11,762 bases of DNA from the NCBI GenBank assembly GCA_023386255.1, contig JAEWKB010000166.1, positions 1-11,762 on the forward strand, in the 5' to 3' direction. This DNA comes from Bacteroidota bacterium (GTDB taxonomy: Bacteria; Bacteroidota; Bacteroidia; Flavobacteriales; Flavobacteriaceae). The position numbers and the translations under genes are program-made. Shown here in pieces: positions 1-6,102 of the stretch. The notes below the pieces were generated by a model. That model saw nothing but the letters and a program-made list of their open reading frames with translations, made no database searches and had not been told where the DNA came from. Position 1 is the stretch's first letter; each line of letters starts with the position of its first letter.

Positions 1-1331
1 TCATACACGTGCGCCACAAGGTCGTCTCGACTGCTGTCTTCTGTAATAAAAGTACGGAGCTTGGCATCCTTAATTGCTATTTTTTCAGTACGTATCTTTA
101 CGGAAAGCAGTTCCTGTAGGGTTTCTGCTGTTAGTGTATCCTTCCGTTTTAATATTTCGTCTGTTTTCCTTTGGTTCAGAAAATCCTGTGCTGCTTCCAC
201 CATCCCAAAAAAGGAAGTTTCGGCTGTATTAGGTATGTATGAAAATACCGTATTGTCAGTATCACTCTCTATAGCCTCAAGCACCTGCGGCAACACCAGC
301 CTTCCCAGCGCTTTGCGTTCCTCGTAAATTTCGGCATCGCTGCCACGGGAGAAGTATATGCGTTCAAACGAACACGCTTTTTTAGGCAGTGCAGGAATAA
401 TTTCCTCAACACTAACTTTTCCACTCTTTTTAATAATAAGCGCATGTCCCGGTTCCAGTTCCTGTACTTTATCAAAAGGCACATTAAAAACAGTTTGTAT
501 AACAGGCCTTTCAGAAGCTACAACAGCTATCTCATCATCCTGGTAAAAGAAAGCAGGACGTATTCCTGCCGGATCACGGAACACAAACGAGTCGCCGTGG
601 CCAAGCAGTCCTGCCATGACGTAGCCGCCATCCCAAAATTTAGAAGAACGCTTTAATATCCTTGCAATATTCAACCTTTCAGAAATTACAGGCGATGCCT
701 CCTGTTTGGTATAACCTTCATTCTTGCAGTCCTGGTACAGCTCGCTCACCTCATCATCCAAAAAATGGCCTATGTTTTCCATAACCGTTACTGTGTCGGC
801 CAGTTCTTTAGGGTGCTGGCCCAGCTCTACCAGGTTATTGAAAAGTTGGGTAACATTGGTCATGTTGAAGTTACCCGCCACAATAAGGTTGCGGTGCATC
901 CAGTTGTTCTGGCGAAGGAACGGGTGTACGCTCTCTATACTGTTCTTGCCGAAGGTACCGTAACGCACGTGCCCAAGGAAGACCTCACCTATATAAGGTA
1001 TATGCTCCTTTTGCAGCTCCACGCTGTCATTGTACTCAGGGTGAATAGTAAGCTCTTCATTAATGCGCTCATTAATCTGAGCAAAAATATCCTGTATGGG
1101 CTGCTGCTGGTTGGAACGCACACGGCTTATATAACGCTGCCCCGGCTTTACATCAAGCTTTATGCTTGCAAAACCCGCACCATCCTGGCCGCGGTTGTGC
1201 TGCTTTTCCATAAGCAGGTACATTTTCTGTATGCCGTAAAAAGCAGAACCATATTTTTCTTTGTAGTACTCTAAAGGCTTTAAAAGCCTAAGCATTGCAA
1301 TGCCACATTCGTGCTTTATTGCGTCACTCAT
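1..1331 (-). CDS. purF: Amidophosphoribosyltransferase, N-terminal 443 residues (3' end outside window)
   Basis: Catalyses the committed step of de novo purine synthesis: PRPP plus glutamine gives 5-phosphoribosylamine. My translation from the ATG at 1331 begins MSDAIKHECGIAML. The Ntn-type glutaminase nucleophile would be Cys9, exposed by removal of an eight-residue propeptide, as in the Bacillus-type enzyme rather than the Met-Cys start of E. coli PurF. QHNRGQDGAGFASI, GHVRYGTFG and NFNMTN are class II glutamine amidotransferase motifs. The frame stays open to base 1. The last visible residues (SRDDLVAHVY) should sit just before the PRPP-binding loop, which is therefore not seen. At least 443 residues before that loop fits the long (about 630 aa) flavobacterial form, not the usual 470-510 aa enzyme. 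A paralogue with a related glutamine-transferase role cannot be excluded. The start follows an unstructured CAA-rich leader, and a terminator lies about 26 nt upstream. Confidence 0.9.
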   Translation of the reverse strand, partial: MSDAIKHECGIAMLRLLKPLEYYKEKYGSAFYGIQKMYLLMEKQHNRGQDGAGFASIKLDVKPGQRYISRVRSNQQQPIQDIFAQINERINEELTIHPEYNDSVELQKEHIPYIGEVFLGHVRYGTFGKNSIESVHPFLRQNNWMHRNLIVAGNFNMTNVTQLFNNLVELGQHPKELADTVTVMENIGHFLDDEVSELYQDCKNEGYTKQEASPVISERLNIARILKRSSKFWDGGYVMAGLLGHGDSFVFRDPAGIRPAFFYQDDEIAVVASERPVIQTVFNVPFDKVQELEPGHALIIKKSGKVSVEEIIPALPKKACSFERIYFSRGSDAEIYEERKALGRLVLPQVLEAIESDTDNTVFSYIPNTAETSFFGMVEAAQDFLNQRKTDEILKRKDTLTAETLQELLSVKIRTEKIAIKDAKLRTFITEDSSRDDLVAHVY

Positions 1332-1357
1332 AATTGTTGTTGTTGTGTTGTTGTTAT
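1332..1357 (-). promoter_or_regulatory. CAA-rich leader directly upstream of purF
   Basis: On the minus strand the 26 nt before the purF ATG are almost entirely CAA/ACA repeats (two short CAA runs separated by CA), ending in TT before ATG. There is no Shine-Dalgarno sequence, as usual in Bacteroidota. Such a leader should be unstructured, which would help initiation on a transcript that has just passed a terminator hairpin. No TAnnTTTG box is visible between the terminator and the start. A regulatory role is inference. Confidence 0.45.
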
Positions 1358-1381
1358 AAAAAAAGCCCCATAATGAGGCTT
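1358..1381 (-). terminator. Rho-independent terminator between the pfkB-type gene and purF
   Basis: Read on the minus strand, AAGCCTC and GGGGCTT form a 7-bp stem (one G-U pair) around an ATTAT loop, followed directly by seven T. In the plus direction the wobble becomes a C-A mismatch and there is no T run, so it is directional. It lies 7 nt after the kinase stop codon and about 26 nt before the purF start. Confidence 0.8.
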
Positions 1382-1388
1382 AGTAATT

Positions 1389-2321
1389 TTATTCTTGTTC
1401 GAGCGCTATGTCAAACTGCGTAAGTGCCCTAAACTGCTGAAGGCGCTCCAGGACCTCTTCTTTCTGAAGGCGCTCCATACGTTGTGTGCCGAATTCCTCT
1501 ACACAAAACGATGCCATGTTGCTTCCGTAGATGATGGCATTCTTCATATTTTCAAACGAGATATTCTCACTCTGCGTTATGTAGCCTGCAAAGCCACCTG
1601 CGAAGGTATCTCCTGCCCCTGTAGGGTCAAACACATCTTCAAGCGGGAGCGCAGGCGCAAAGAACACATGGTTGTTGTGGAACAGCAATGCACCATGCTC
1701 GCCTTTTTTGATTACCACATATTTAGGTCCCATTTCATGAATTTTGGCAGCGGCCTTAACCAGTGAGTATTCACCGGAAAGCTGACGTGCCTCCTCATCA
1801 TTAATGGTTATTACATCAACGCGCTTCATTACCTGCAATAACTCTGCCAAAGCACAATCCATCCAAAAGTTCATAGTATCAAGCACCACAAGCTTGGGCT
1901 GCTTTTCCATCTGGTCGAGTACACTTATCTGTGTAAGCGGGTGCAGGTTGCCCAGCATTACCACATCGGCATCTTTAAAGTTTTCAGGCACCACAGGCTT
2001 AAAATCAGCCAATACGTTTAGCTGCGTGTCTAAAGTATCACGGGAATTCAAATCATTATGGTAGCGGCCGCTCCAAAAGAAGGTTTTACCACCCTTTACC
2101 ACCTCAAGGCCTGTAACATCAATATCCTTATTTTTAAGAAGGTCAATATACTCTTGCGGGAAATCCTCGCCCACTACCGATACTATTGCCGATTTTAATT
2201 TAAAGAACGATGCCGAAAGGCCTATATAAGTACCGGCGCCGCCAAGTATTTTATCGGTTTTTCCAAAAGGTGTTTCAATAGCATCAAAGGCTACGGTTCC
2301 TACAATCAGTAATTTGTTCAT
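1389..2321 (-). CDS. PfkB/ribokinase-family sugar or nucleoside kinase
   Basis: A cytosolic ATP-dependent kinase of the ribokinase fold, 310 aa, the normal family length. The N-terminal substrate region has GGAG (residues 27-30), where family members hold the sugar hydroxyls. The NxxE-like motif NDEE lies at about 174-177. The family signature DPTGAGDTFAGG (232-243) supplies the anion hole and the catalytic base Asp238. Substrate cannot be read from sequence. The family includes ribokinase, fructokinases, adenosine kinase and archaeal inosine/cytidine kinases. The neighbour is purF, which consumes PRPP, so ribose or a nucleoside is the attractive guess, but this is context only. The gene has its own good promoter (TTTG-N19-TATCTTTG upstream of the ATG) and its own terminator, so it may be a single-gene transcript with partial read-through into purF. 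Confidence 0.9.
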   Translation of the reverse strand: MNKLLIVGTVAFDAIETPFGKTDKILGGAGTYIGLSASFFKLKSAIVSVVGEDFPQEYIDLLKNKDIDVTGLEVVKGGKTFFWSGRYHNDLNSRDTLDTQLNVLADFKPVVPENFKDADVVMLGNLHPLTQISVLDQMEKQPKLVVLDTMNFWMDCALAELLQVMKRVDVITINDEEARQLSGEYSLVKAAAKIHEMGPKYVVIKKGEHGALLFHNNHVFFAPALPLEDVFDPTGAGDTFAGGFAGYITQSENISFENMKNAIIYGSNMASFCVEEFGTQRMERLQKEEVLERLQQFRALTQFDIALEQE

Positions 2322-2344
2322 AAACAGGATTAAAAAATAAGCGG

Positions 2345-2375
2345 CAAAGATAAGTTTTAAATACCAAATCTCAAA
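2345..2375 (-). promoter_or_regulatory. Bacteroidota-type promoter of the PfkB-family kinase
   Basis: The minus strand has TTTG (2375-2372), a 19-nt spacer, then TATCTTTG (2352-2345). This is a complete match to the flavobacterial -33/-7 pattern. The start of transcription would fall near 2338, giving a leader of roughly 17 nt before the ATG at 2321. It is the best promoter match in the window. Confidence 0.75.
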
Positions 2376-2456
2376 TTAGAAATAACAAAACCGCAGTGTC
2401 CCGCCTTCCCCTCCTTAATGTCTTTTTTACACCTCTGTTTATGCATGCTAAGACAT

Positions 2457-2464
2457 TACCTTTG
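2457..2464 (+). promoter_or_regulatory. -7 box of the VOC-family gene
   Basis: TACCTTTG is a perfect TAnnTTTG match 24 nt before the ATG at 2489. The -33 element is weak (CTGTTT near 2435-2440). The box also decides the start codon: it lies downstream of the GTG at 2396, so a transcript from here cannot encode the longer reading frame. Confidence 0.65.
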
Positions 2465-2488
2465 CTATATAACCAACAATTAAAAATT

Positions 2489-2995
2489 ATGGAACCTAAA
2501 TTGAAACTGAACAAAATTGTTACCAGTCTGTGGTTTGATAGGAATGCTGAAGAAGCGGTTAGCTTTTACCGCAGCGTTTTTAAAAATTTTAAAGAAGGGC
2601 GAAGACTATATTACCTGAAGGAAGGGCAGGAAATTCATGGAATGCCCGAAGGCACACTGCTGACGGTAGAATTTGAGATAGAGGAGCAGCAGTTCATAGG
2701 GCTGAATGGCGGGGATATGTTTAAATTTAATGAAGCCGTATCATTTATGGTTAACTGCGAAACCCAGGAGGAGGTAGATTATTACTGGGAGAAGCTTACC
2801 GAAGGGGGCGACCCAAATGCGCAGCAATGCGGTTGGTGTAAAGATAAATTTGGCGTGTCCTGGCAGGTAGTTCCTACCATACTTGATGACATGATTGCCG
2901 ATGCGGACAAAGAGAAAGCAGGACGTGTTATGAACGCCATGCTGGAGATGAAGAAGCTTGATATTGCGAAGCTGGAGGAGGCTTTTAGGGGATAG
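2489..2995 (+). CDS. VOC-superfamily protein, PhnB-like (3-demethylubiquinone methyltransferase-like fold)
   Basis: A 168-aa protein of the vicinal oxygen chelate (glyoxalase/bleomycin-resistance) superfamily, in the PhnB-like branch historically named 3-demethylubiquinone-9 3-methyltransferase. That name is misleading, since these proteins lack a SAM-binding fold. Family features seen: SLWFDRNAEEAVSFYRSVF near the N-terminus, FIGLNGGDMFKFNEAVSFMV in the middle, and EVDYYWEKLTEGGDPNAQQCGWCKDKFGVSWQVVP toward the C-terminus. The start at 2489 is chosen because it follows a TACCTTTG promoter box and an A-rich leader, and because homologues begin near this Met. The frame continues upstream to a GTG at 2396, but those 31 residues precede the promoter and look non-native. 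The gene diverges from the PfkB kinase and converges on rnhA. Substrate is unknown. Confidence 0.88.
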   Translation: MEPKLKLNKIVTSLWFDRNAEEAVSFYRSVFKNFKEGRRLYYLKEGQEIHGMPEGTLLTVEFEIEEQQFIGLNGGDMFKFNEAVSFMVNCETQEEVDYYWEKLTEGGDPNAQQCGWCKDKFGVSWQVVPTILDDMIADADKEKAGRVMNAMLEMKKLDIAKLEEAFRG

Positions 2996-2998
2996 TCA

Positions 2999-3038
2999 AA
3001 AGATTATCAGACTTTCAGATTATCAGGTTATCAGACCT
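2999..3038 (+). repeat. Degenerate 8-bp tandem repeat, left of rnhA
   Basis: Five consecutive octamers: AAAGATTA, TCAGACTT, TCAGATTA, TCAGGTTA, TCAGACCT. The sixth (3039-3046) is weakly similar. The unit fits T(T/C)NGA(C/T)T(A/T). The tract fills the gap between the VOC gene stop and the rnhA stop. The same unit recurs in the gap on the other side of rnhA. Confidence 0.85.
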
Positions 3039-3055
3039 TCCGTATTAAAAAAAAA

Positions 3056-3535
3056 TTATATATCTAGCTTCTCCCCCTGTTGCTCATAAAAAGCATCTAC
3101 ATGCAGATCAGGCATGGTCGAGGCCATAACGGCCAGCTGGTCGCAGCGCTCGTTTTGCGGGTGGCTGTTGTGGCCTTTTATCCATTGAAAGTCGACTTTG
3201 TGCTTGCGGTATATTTTCAGGAAGCGCATCCAGAGGTCGGGATTTTTTTTGCCGCCAAAGCCTTTTTTCTCCCACCCAAACACCCAGCCTTTGGTAACAG
3301 AATCTACCACATACTTGGAGTCAGATACCACAAGCACTGTAGTATTCGGTTTAGTAAGCTTCTCAAGGCCCACAATAACCGCCAGCAGCTCCATACGGTT
3401 GTTGGTGGTAAGCCGGAAACCTTCATAAAATTCTTTACGGTAGCCCGTGCCAACCTGCTCCAGTATCACGCCATAGCCGCCCGGGCCGGGATTTCCCTTA
3501 GCCGCGCCATCGGTATAAATGTGTACTGTGTGCAT
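3056..3535 (-). CDS. rnhA: Ribonuclease HI
   Basis: Cleaves the RNA strand of RNA-DNA hybrids in the cytosol, removing primers and R-loops. It has 159 aa against about 155 in E. coli, a single domain. The catalytic carboxylates are in place: Asp9 in IYTDGAAKGNPGPGG, Glu49 in NNRMEL, Asp72 in VVSDSKYV and Asp132 in NERCDQLA. The mobile histidine is His122 in IKGHNSHPQNE. The basic handle region is present (GWVFGWEKKGFGGKKNPDLW, about 83-102). The ATG at 3535 gives the expected N-terminus. No TAnnTTTG box lies upstream, so it is probably transcribed with purN across a 123-nt gap made of octamer repeats. A run of nine T directly follows the stop, but no GC-rich hairpin precedes it, so I do not call a terminator. 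Confidence 0.96.
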   Translation of the reverse strand: MHTVHIYTDGAAKGNPGPGGYGVILEQVGTGYRKEFYEGFRLTTNNRMELLAVIVGLEKLTKPNTTVLVVSDSKYVVDSVTKGWVFGWEKKGFGGKKNPDLWMRFLKIYRKHKVDFQWIKGHNSHPQNERCDQLAVMASTMPDLHVDAFYEQQGEKLDI

Positions 3536-3537
3536 TG

Positions 3538-3609
3538 TTAGATTCTTAGACTATTCGATTATTCGATTATTGGACTTGGAGAGTATAGGACTATTAGATT
3601 TTAAGACAC
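3538..3609 (+). repeat. Degenerate 8-bp tandem repeat, right of rnhA, plus-oriented
   Basis: Nine consecutive octamers: TTAGATTC, TTAGACTA, TTCGATTA, TTCGATTA, TTGGACTT, GGAGAGTA, TAGGACTA, TTAGATTT, TAAGACAC. Eight of nine keep GA(C/T) at positions 4-6, and the phase is never broken. The first copy starts 2 nt before the rnhA start codon. The unit and orientation match the tract left of rnhA. Confidence 0.85.
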
Positions 3610-3630
3610 AAGACCTGCTAATTATGTAAA

Positions 3631-3662
3631 CAGTCTTGCAGTCGAACAGTCTGAAAATCTAA
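3631..3662 (-). repeat. Same 8-bp repeat in inverted orientation, reaching into the purN stop codon
   Basis: Read on the minus strand from 3662: TTAGATTT, TCAGACTG, TTCGACTG, CAAGACTG. These are the same consensus as the plus-oriented tract at 3538-3609, facing it across about 21 nt. The TAG in the first unit is the stop codon of purN. Confidence 0.8.
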
Positions 3663-4228
3663 AAATCATCTTTAAGCAACTTCTCAATCACCTCCGGAAA
3701 ATGCCTGTGCTCCAGTTCCAGGACTTTAGCGGCTACATCTTCTGCGCAAGCGCACCCGTCTAAAAGTACGCGTTCCTGAAAAATGATATTGCCCTCATCA
3801 TAATTATCATTAACATAATGTATGGTAATCCCGCTTTCCCTCTCGCCGTTCTCAAGCACCGCCCTGTGCACGTTAATGCCATACATGCCTTTGCCTCCAT
3901 ATTTGGGCAGCAGGGCAGGATGAATATTGATAACCTTATCAGGGTAAGCAGCTATAATATCTGAAGGGAACTTCCAGAGGAAGCCGGCCAGCACGATAAG
4001 ATCGGGATTCAATTCCTTTACCTGCTCCAGTACTTTACCGCCATTCAGGTCATCCCGGGTAAAAACTATGGCCGGAACATCATATTTTAGTGCCTTCTCT
4101 AATACTCCTGCCGCCGCATTGTTAGTAAAAACAGCCACAACCTTAACCTCAGTGCCATTATTAAAATATTTCATGATCTGCTCAGCATTTGAGCCGCCCC
4201 CTGACGCAAAAAGCACAATATTCTTCAT
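3659..4228 (-). CDS. purN: Phosphoribosylglycinamide formyltransferase (GAR transformylase)
   Basis: Third step of de novo purine synthesis: transfers a formyl group from 10-formyltetrahydrofolate to GAR. The chosen product is 189 aa, starting at the ATG at 4228 (MKNIVLFASGGGSNAEQI). This is the usual N-terminus, with the phosphate-binding glycine-rich loop at residues 8-14. The catalytic set is intact: Asn101 and His103 in INIHPALLPKYGGKGMYG, and Asp144 in VNDNYDEGNIIF. Length is close to the usual 190-215 aa. The frame extends upstream to 4276, but those 16 residues (MQIIILFFAIRKSAAK) are not family-like. The gene diverges from acpP across a 177-nt gap. A weak -7 candidate, TTATTTTG (7 of 8), lies at 4281-4274. 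The stop codon lies inside an octamer repeat. With purF, two purine genes sit in one window, though they are not adjacent. Confidence 0.95.
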   Translation of the reverse strand: MKNIVLFASGGGSNAEQIMKYFNNGTEVKVVAVFTNNAAAGVLEKALKYDVPAIVFTRDDLNGGKVLEQVKELNPDLIVLAGFLWKFPSDIIAAYPDKVINIHPALLPKYGGKGMYGINVHRAVLENGERESGITIHYVNDNYDEGNIIFQERVLLDGCACAEDVAAKVLELEHRHFPEVIEKLLKDDF

Positions 4229-4367
4229 TTTAGCTGCTGATTTTCGTATTGCAAAAAAAAGAATAATAATCTGCAAAATAACGCCTCTTTAGCATTTTTC
4301 TGAAATTAATTTTTTACTTTAGTGCTCACATTTTTGGGTGAAAATGCGGTTTTAAAATAAAGTTTTT

Positions 4368-4375
4368 TATTTTTG
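4368..4375 (+). promoter_or_regulatory. -7 box of the acpP promoter
   Basis: TATTTTTG matches TAnnTTTG exactly and lies 30 nt before the acpP ATG, giving a short A/T-rich leader. No clean -33 TTTG is found at the expected distance. A short inverted repeat (CATTTT, 6-nt loop, AAAATG; 4329-4346) overlaps the -33 region. Confidence 0.6.
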
Positions 4376-4405
4376 CCCTCAATTTAAATTCTAAAATTAA
4401 AGATT

Positions 4406-4642
4406 ATGTCAGACATTGCATCAAGAGTAAAAGCTATTATCGTAGACAAATTAGGTGTTGACGAGAACGAGGTTGTAACAGAGGCAAGCTTCACGAATGA
4501 TTTAGGAGCTGATTCACTAGACACAGTTGAGCTTATCATGGAGTTTGAAAAAGAATTTGACATCCAGATCCCGGATGACCAAGCTGAAAACATCTCTACT
4601 GTTGGCCAGGCTATCTCTTACATTGAAGAAGCAAAAAAATAA
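4406..4642 (+). CDS. acpP: Acyl carrier protein
   Basis: Small acidic cytosolic carrier, 78 aa, the typical length. It shuttles growing acyl chains as thioesters on a 4'-phosphopantetheine arm. The attachment site is Ser37 in the canonical [15 protein letters not shown] motif, which begins helix II. The N-terminal helix ([13 protein letters not shown]) and the acidic recognition helix ([11 protein letters not shown]) are both clear. The ATG at 4406 follows a TATTTTTG promoter and an A-rich leader. The gene is followed by a long hairpin beginning at its stop codon and then by fabF, its condensing partner. Partial termination there would explain how ACP can be made in excess of FabF. Confidence 0.98.
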   Translation: MSDIASRVKAIIVDKLGVDENEVVTEASFTNDLGADSLDTVELIMEFEKEFDIQIPDDQAENISTVGQAISYIEEAKK

Positions 4643-4691
4643 TAAATAATATAACATCCATGTAAGCAATGCATGGATGTTGTTATTTATT
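4641..4691 (+). terminator. Long stem-loop directly after acpP
   Basis: The core is a perfect 10-bp stem, AACATCCATG (4653-4662) with CATGGATGTT (4672-4681), around a 9-nt loop. An outer 9-bp AT stem, AATAAATAA (4641-4649) with TTATTTATT (4683-4691), extends it across a small internal loop. The 3' arm is U-rich rather than a pure U run. It may act as a terminator or attenuator, or stabilise the acpP mRNA 3' end. Confidence 0.6.
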
Positions 4692-4765
4692 GTACTGACA
4701 GGCACCGGTTTCATTTTAAAGCGCTGCTTATCTGATTATAAAATCATTCATACCAAAAATATATG

Positions 4766-4811
4766 CCCATGTTTTCTTATGATAATATACAAGAGACACA
4801 TGGGTTTTTTT
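4766..4811 (+). terminator. Terminator-like hairpin upstream of fabF
   Basis: CCCATGT (4766-4772) pairs with ACATGGG (4798-4804), followed at once by seven T (4805-4811). The 25-nt AT-rich loop is long for an intrinsic terminator, so efficiency is doubtful. It ends 28 nt before the fabF ATG, and no TAnnTTTG promoter is seen between it and fabF. Confidence 0.45.
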
Positions 4812-4839
4812 CTATAAACTGAAACTATAAAAGTAACTT

Positions 4840-6093
4840 ATGAAATTAAGAAGAGTTGTAGTAACCGGACTAGGCGCACTTACCCCAATAGGCAATAACG
4901 TACAGGAATACTGGCACGGGCTTATAAACGGTGTGAGCGGCGCAGCCCCAATTACGTACTTTGATACTACTAACTTCAAAACAAAATTTGCCTGCGAAGT
5001 AAAAAATTTCAATGTTGAAGATTTTATAGACAGAAAAGAGGCAAGGAAAATGGACCGCTACGCGCAGTACGCCCTTGTTTCGACTGATGAGGCTGTTAGA
5101 GATGCTAATTTTGATTTCGACAAGCTGGATAAGGACCGTGTTGGTGTAATATGGGGATCGGGCATAGGAGGCCTTGAAACTTTCCAGGAAGAGGTTATGA
5201 ACTTTGCAGCCGGCAACGGCACACCAAAATTCAACCCGTTCTTTATCCCTAAAATGATTGCTGATATTGCCGGAGGACATATCTCTATAAAATATGGTTT
5301 TAGGGGGCCAAACTTTACAACGGTTTCGGCCTGCGCATCATCAACAAACGCGCTTATTGATGCTTTTAACTATATACGCCTTGGCCACGCCGATGTTATG
5401 GTAACAGGCGGCAGCGAGGCAGCCGTAACCATTGCAGGTATGGGTGGCTTTAATGCCATGCACGCGCTATCTACACGCAATGATGACCCAACCACAGCAT
5501 CCCGCCCAATGGATAAGGACCGTGAAGGTTTTGTACTTGGCGAAGGCGCCGGGGCACTGGTTATTGAAGAGTATGAACATGCCAAAGCACGTGGTGCTAA
5601 CATTTATTGCGAAATTGGCGGCGGTGGCATGAGCGCTGATGCCCACCATATTACCGCTCCTCACCCTGAAGGTCTTGGTGCTAAAAACGTAATGCTTAAC
5701 TGCCTTCGTGATGCAGGACTTAAGCCTACTGATGTTGACGGTGTTAATATGCACGGTACATCTACACCACTGGGTGACATTGCCGAATCTAAAGCTATTA
5801 TCGAGGTATTTGGTGAGCATGCCTACAGGCTTAACCTTAACTCTACCAAATCTATGACGGGCCACCTTCTTGGTGCTGCCGGCGCAATAGAAACCATTGC
5901 GTCTATACTATCTATTAAATATGGTATCGTTCCGCCAACCATTAACCACTTTACCGATGATGAGAACATAGATCCTAAACTGAACTTTACATTTAATAAA
6001 GCCCAGAAAAGGAATATGAACGTGGTAATGAGCAACACATTTGGTTTTGGCGGCCACAACGCTTGTGTACTTGTAAAAAAACTTGATATATAA
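4840..6093 (+). CDS. fabF: Beta-ketoacyl-ACP synthase II
   Basis: Condenses malonyl-ACP with acyl-ACP in type II fatty acid elongation, a cytosolic homodimer. It has 417 aa, the usual length. The thiolase-fold triad is complete: Cys165 in TTVSACASSTNA, His305 in NMHGTSTPLGD and His342 in MTGHLLGAAGAIE, with the conserved Lys337 in NSTKSMTGH. The N-terminal MKLRRVVVTGLGALTPIGN and the C-terminal NTFGFGGHNACVL are standard FabF ends. Lys-Ser-Met-Thr and Gly-rich loops (GSGIGGL, about 106-112) are also present. It follows acpP by 197 nt containing two hairpins, and precedes rnc by 9 nt. Expression probably depends on read-through from the acpP promoter, since no promoter of its own is apparent. 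Confidence 0.97.
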   Translation: MKLRRVVVTGLGALTPIGNNVQEYWHGLINGVSGAAPITYFDTTNFKTKFACEVKNFNVEDFIDRKEARKMDRYAQYALVSTDEAVRDANFDFDKLDKDRVGVIWGSGIGGLETFQEEVMNFAAGNGTPKFNPFFIPKMIADIAGGHISIKYGFRGPNFTTVSACASSTNALIDAFNYIRLGHADVMVTGGSEAAVTIAGMGGFNAMHALSTRNDDPTTASRPMDKDREGFVLGEGAGALVIEEYEHAKARGANIYCEIGGGGMSADAHHITAPHPEGLGAKNVMLNCLRDAGLKPTDVDGVNMHGTSTPLGDIAESKAIIEVFGEHAYRLNLNSTKSMTGHLLGAAGAIETIASILSIKYGIVPPTINHFTDDENIDPKLNFTFNKAQKRNMNVVMSNTFGFGGHNACVLVKKLDI

Positions 6094-6102
6094 TACCTTG
6101 TT

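Noticed and set aside
765..1274. 169-aa open frame antisense to purF
   Set aside because: The opposite strand encodes an unmistakable glutamine amidotransferase. The antisense product has no recognisable features.
2396..2488. Longer start (GTG at 2396) for the VOC-family protein
   Set aside because: It lies upstream of the TACCTTTG promoter box. The 31 extra residues are not family-like, and Met at 2489 gives the expected N-terminus.
3041..3058. Terminator after rnhA from the run of nine T
   Set aside because: No GC-containing stem precedes the T run on the minus strand.
2999..3662. CRISPR array reading of the repeats around rnhA
   Set aside because: The repeats are contiguous 8-bp units without spacers, diverged from one another and not associated with cas genes.
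4229..4276. Longer start for purN
   Set aside because: The extra 16 residues precede the canonical MKNIVLFASGGGSN start and overlap the likely promoter region.
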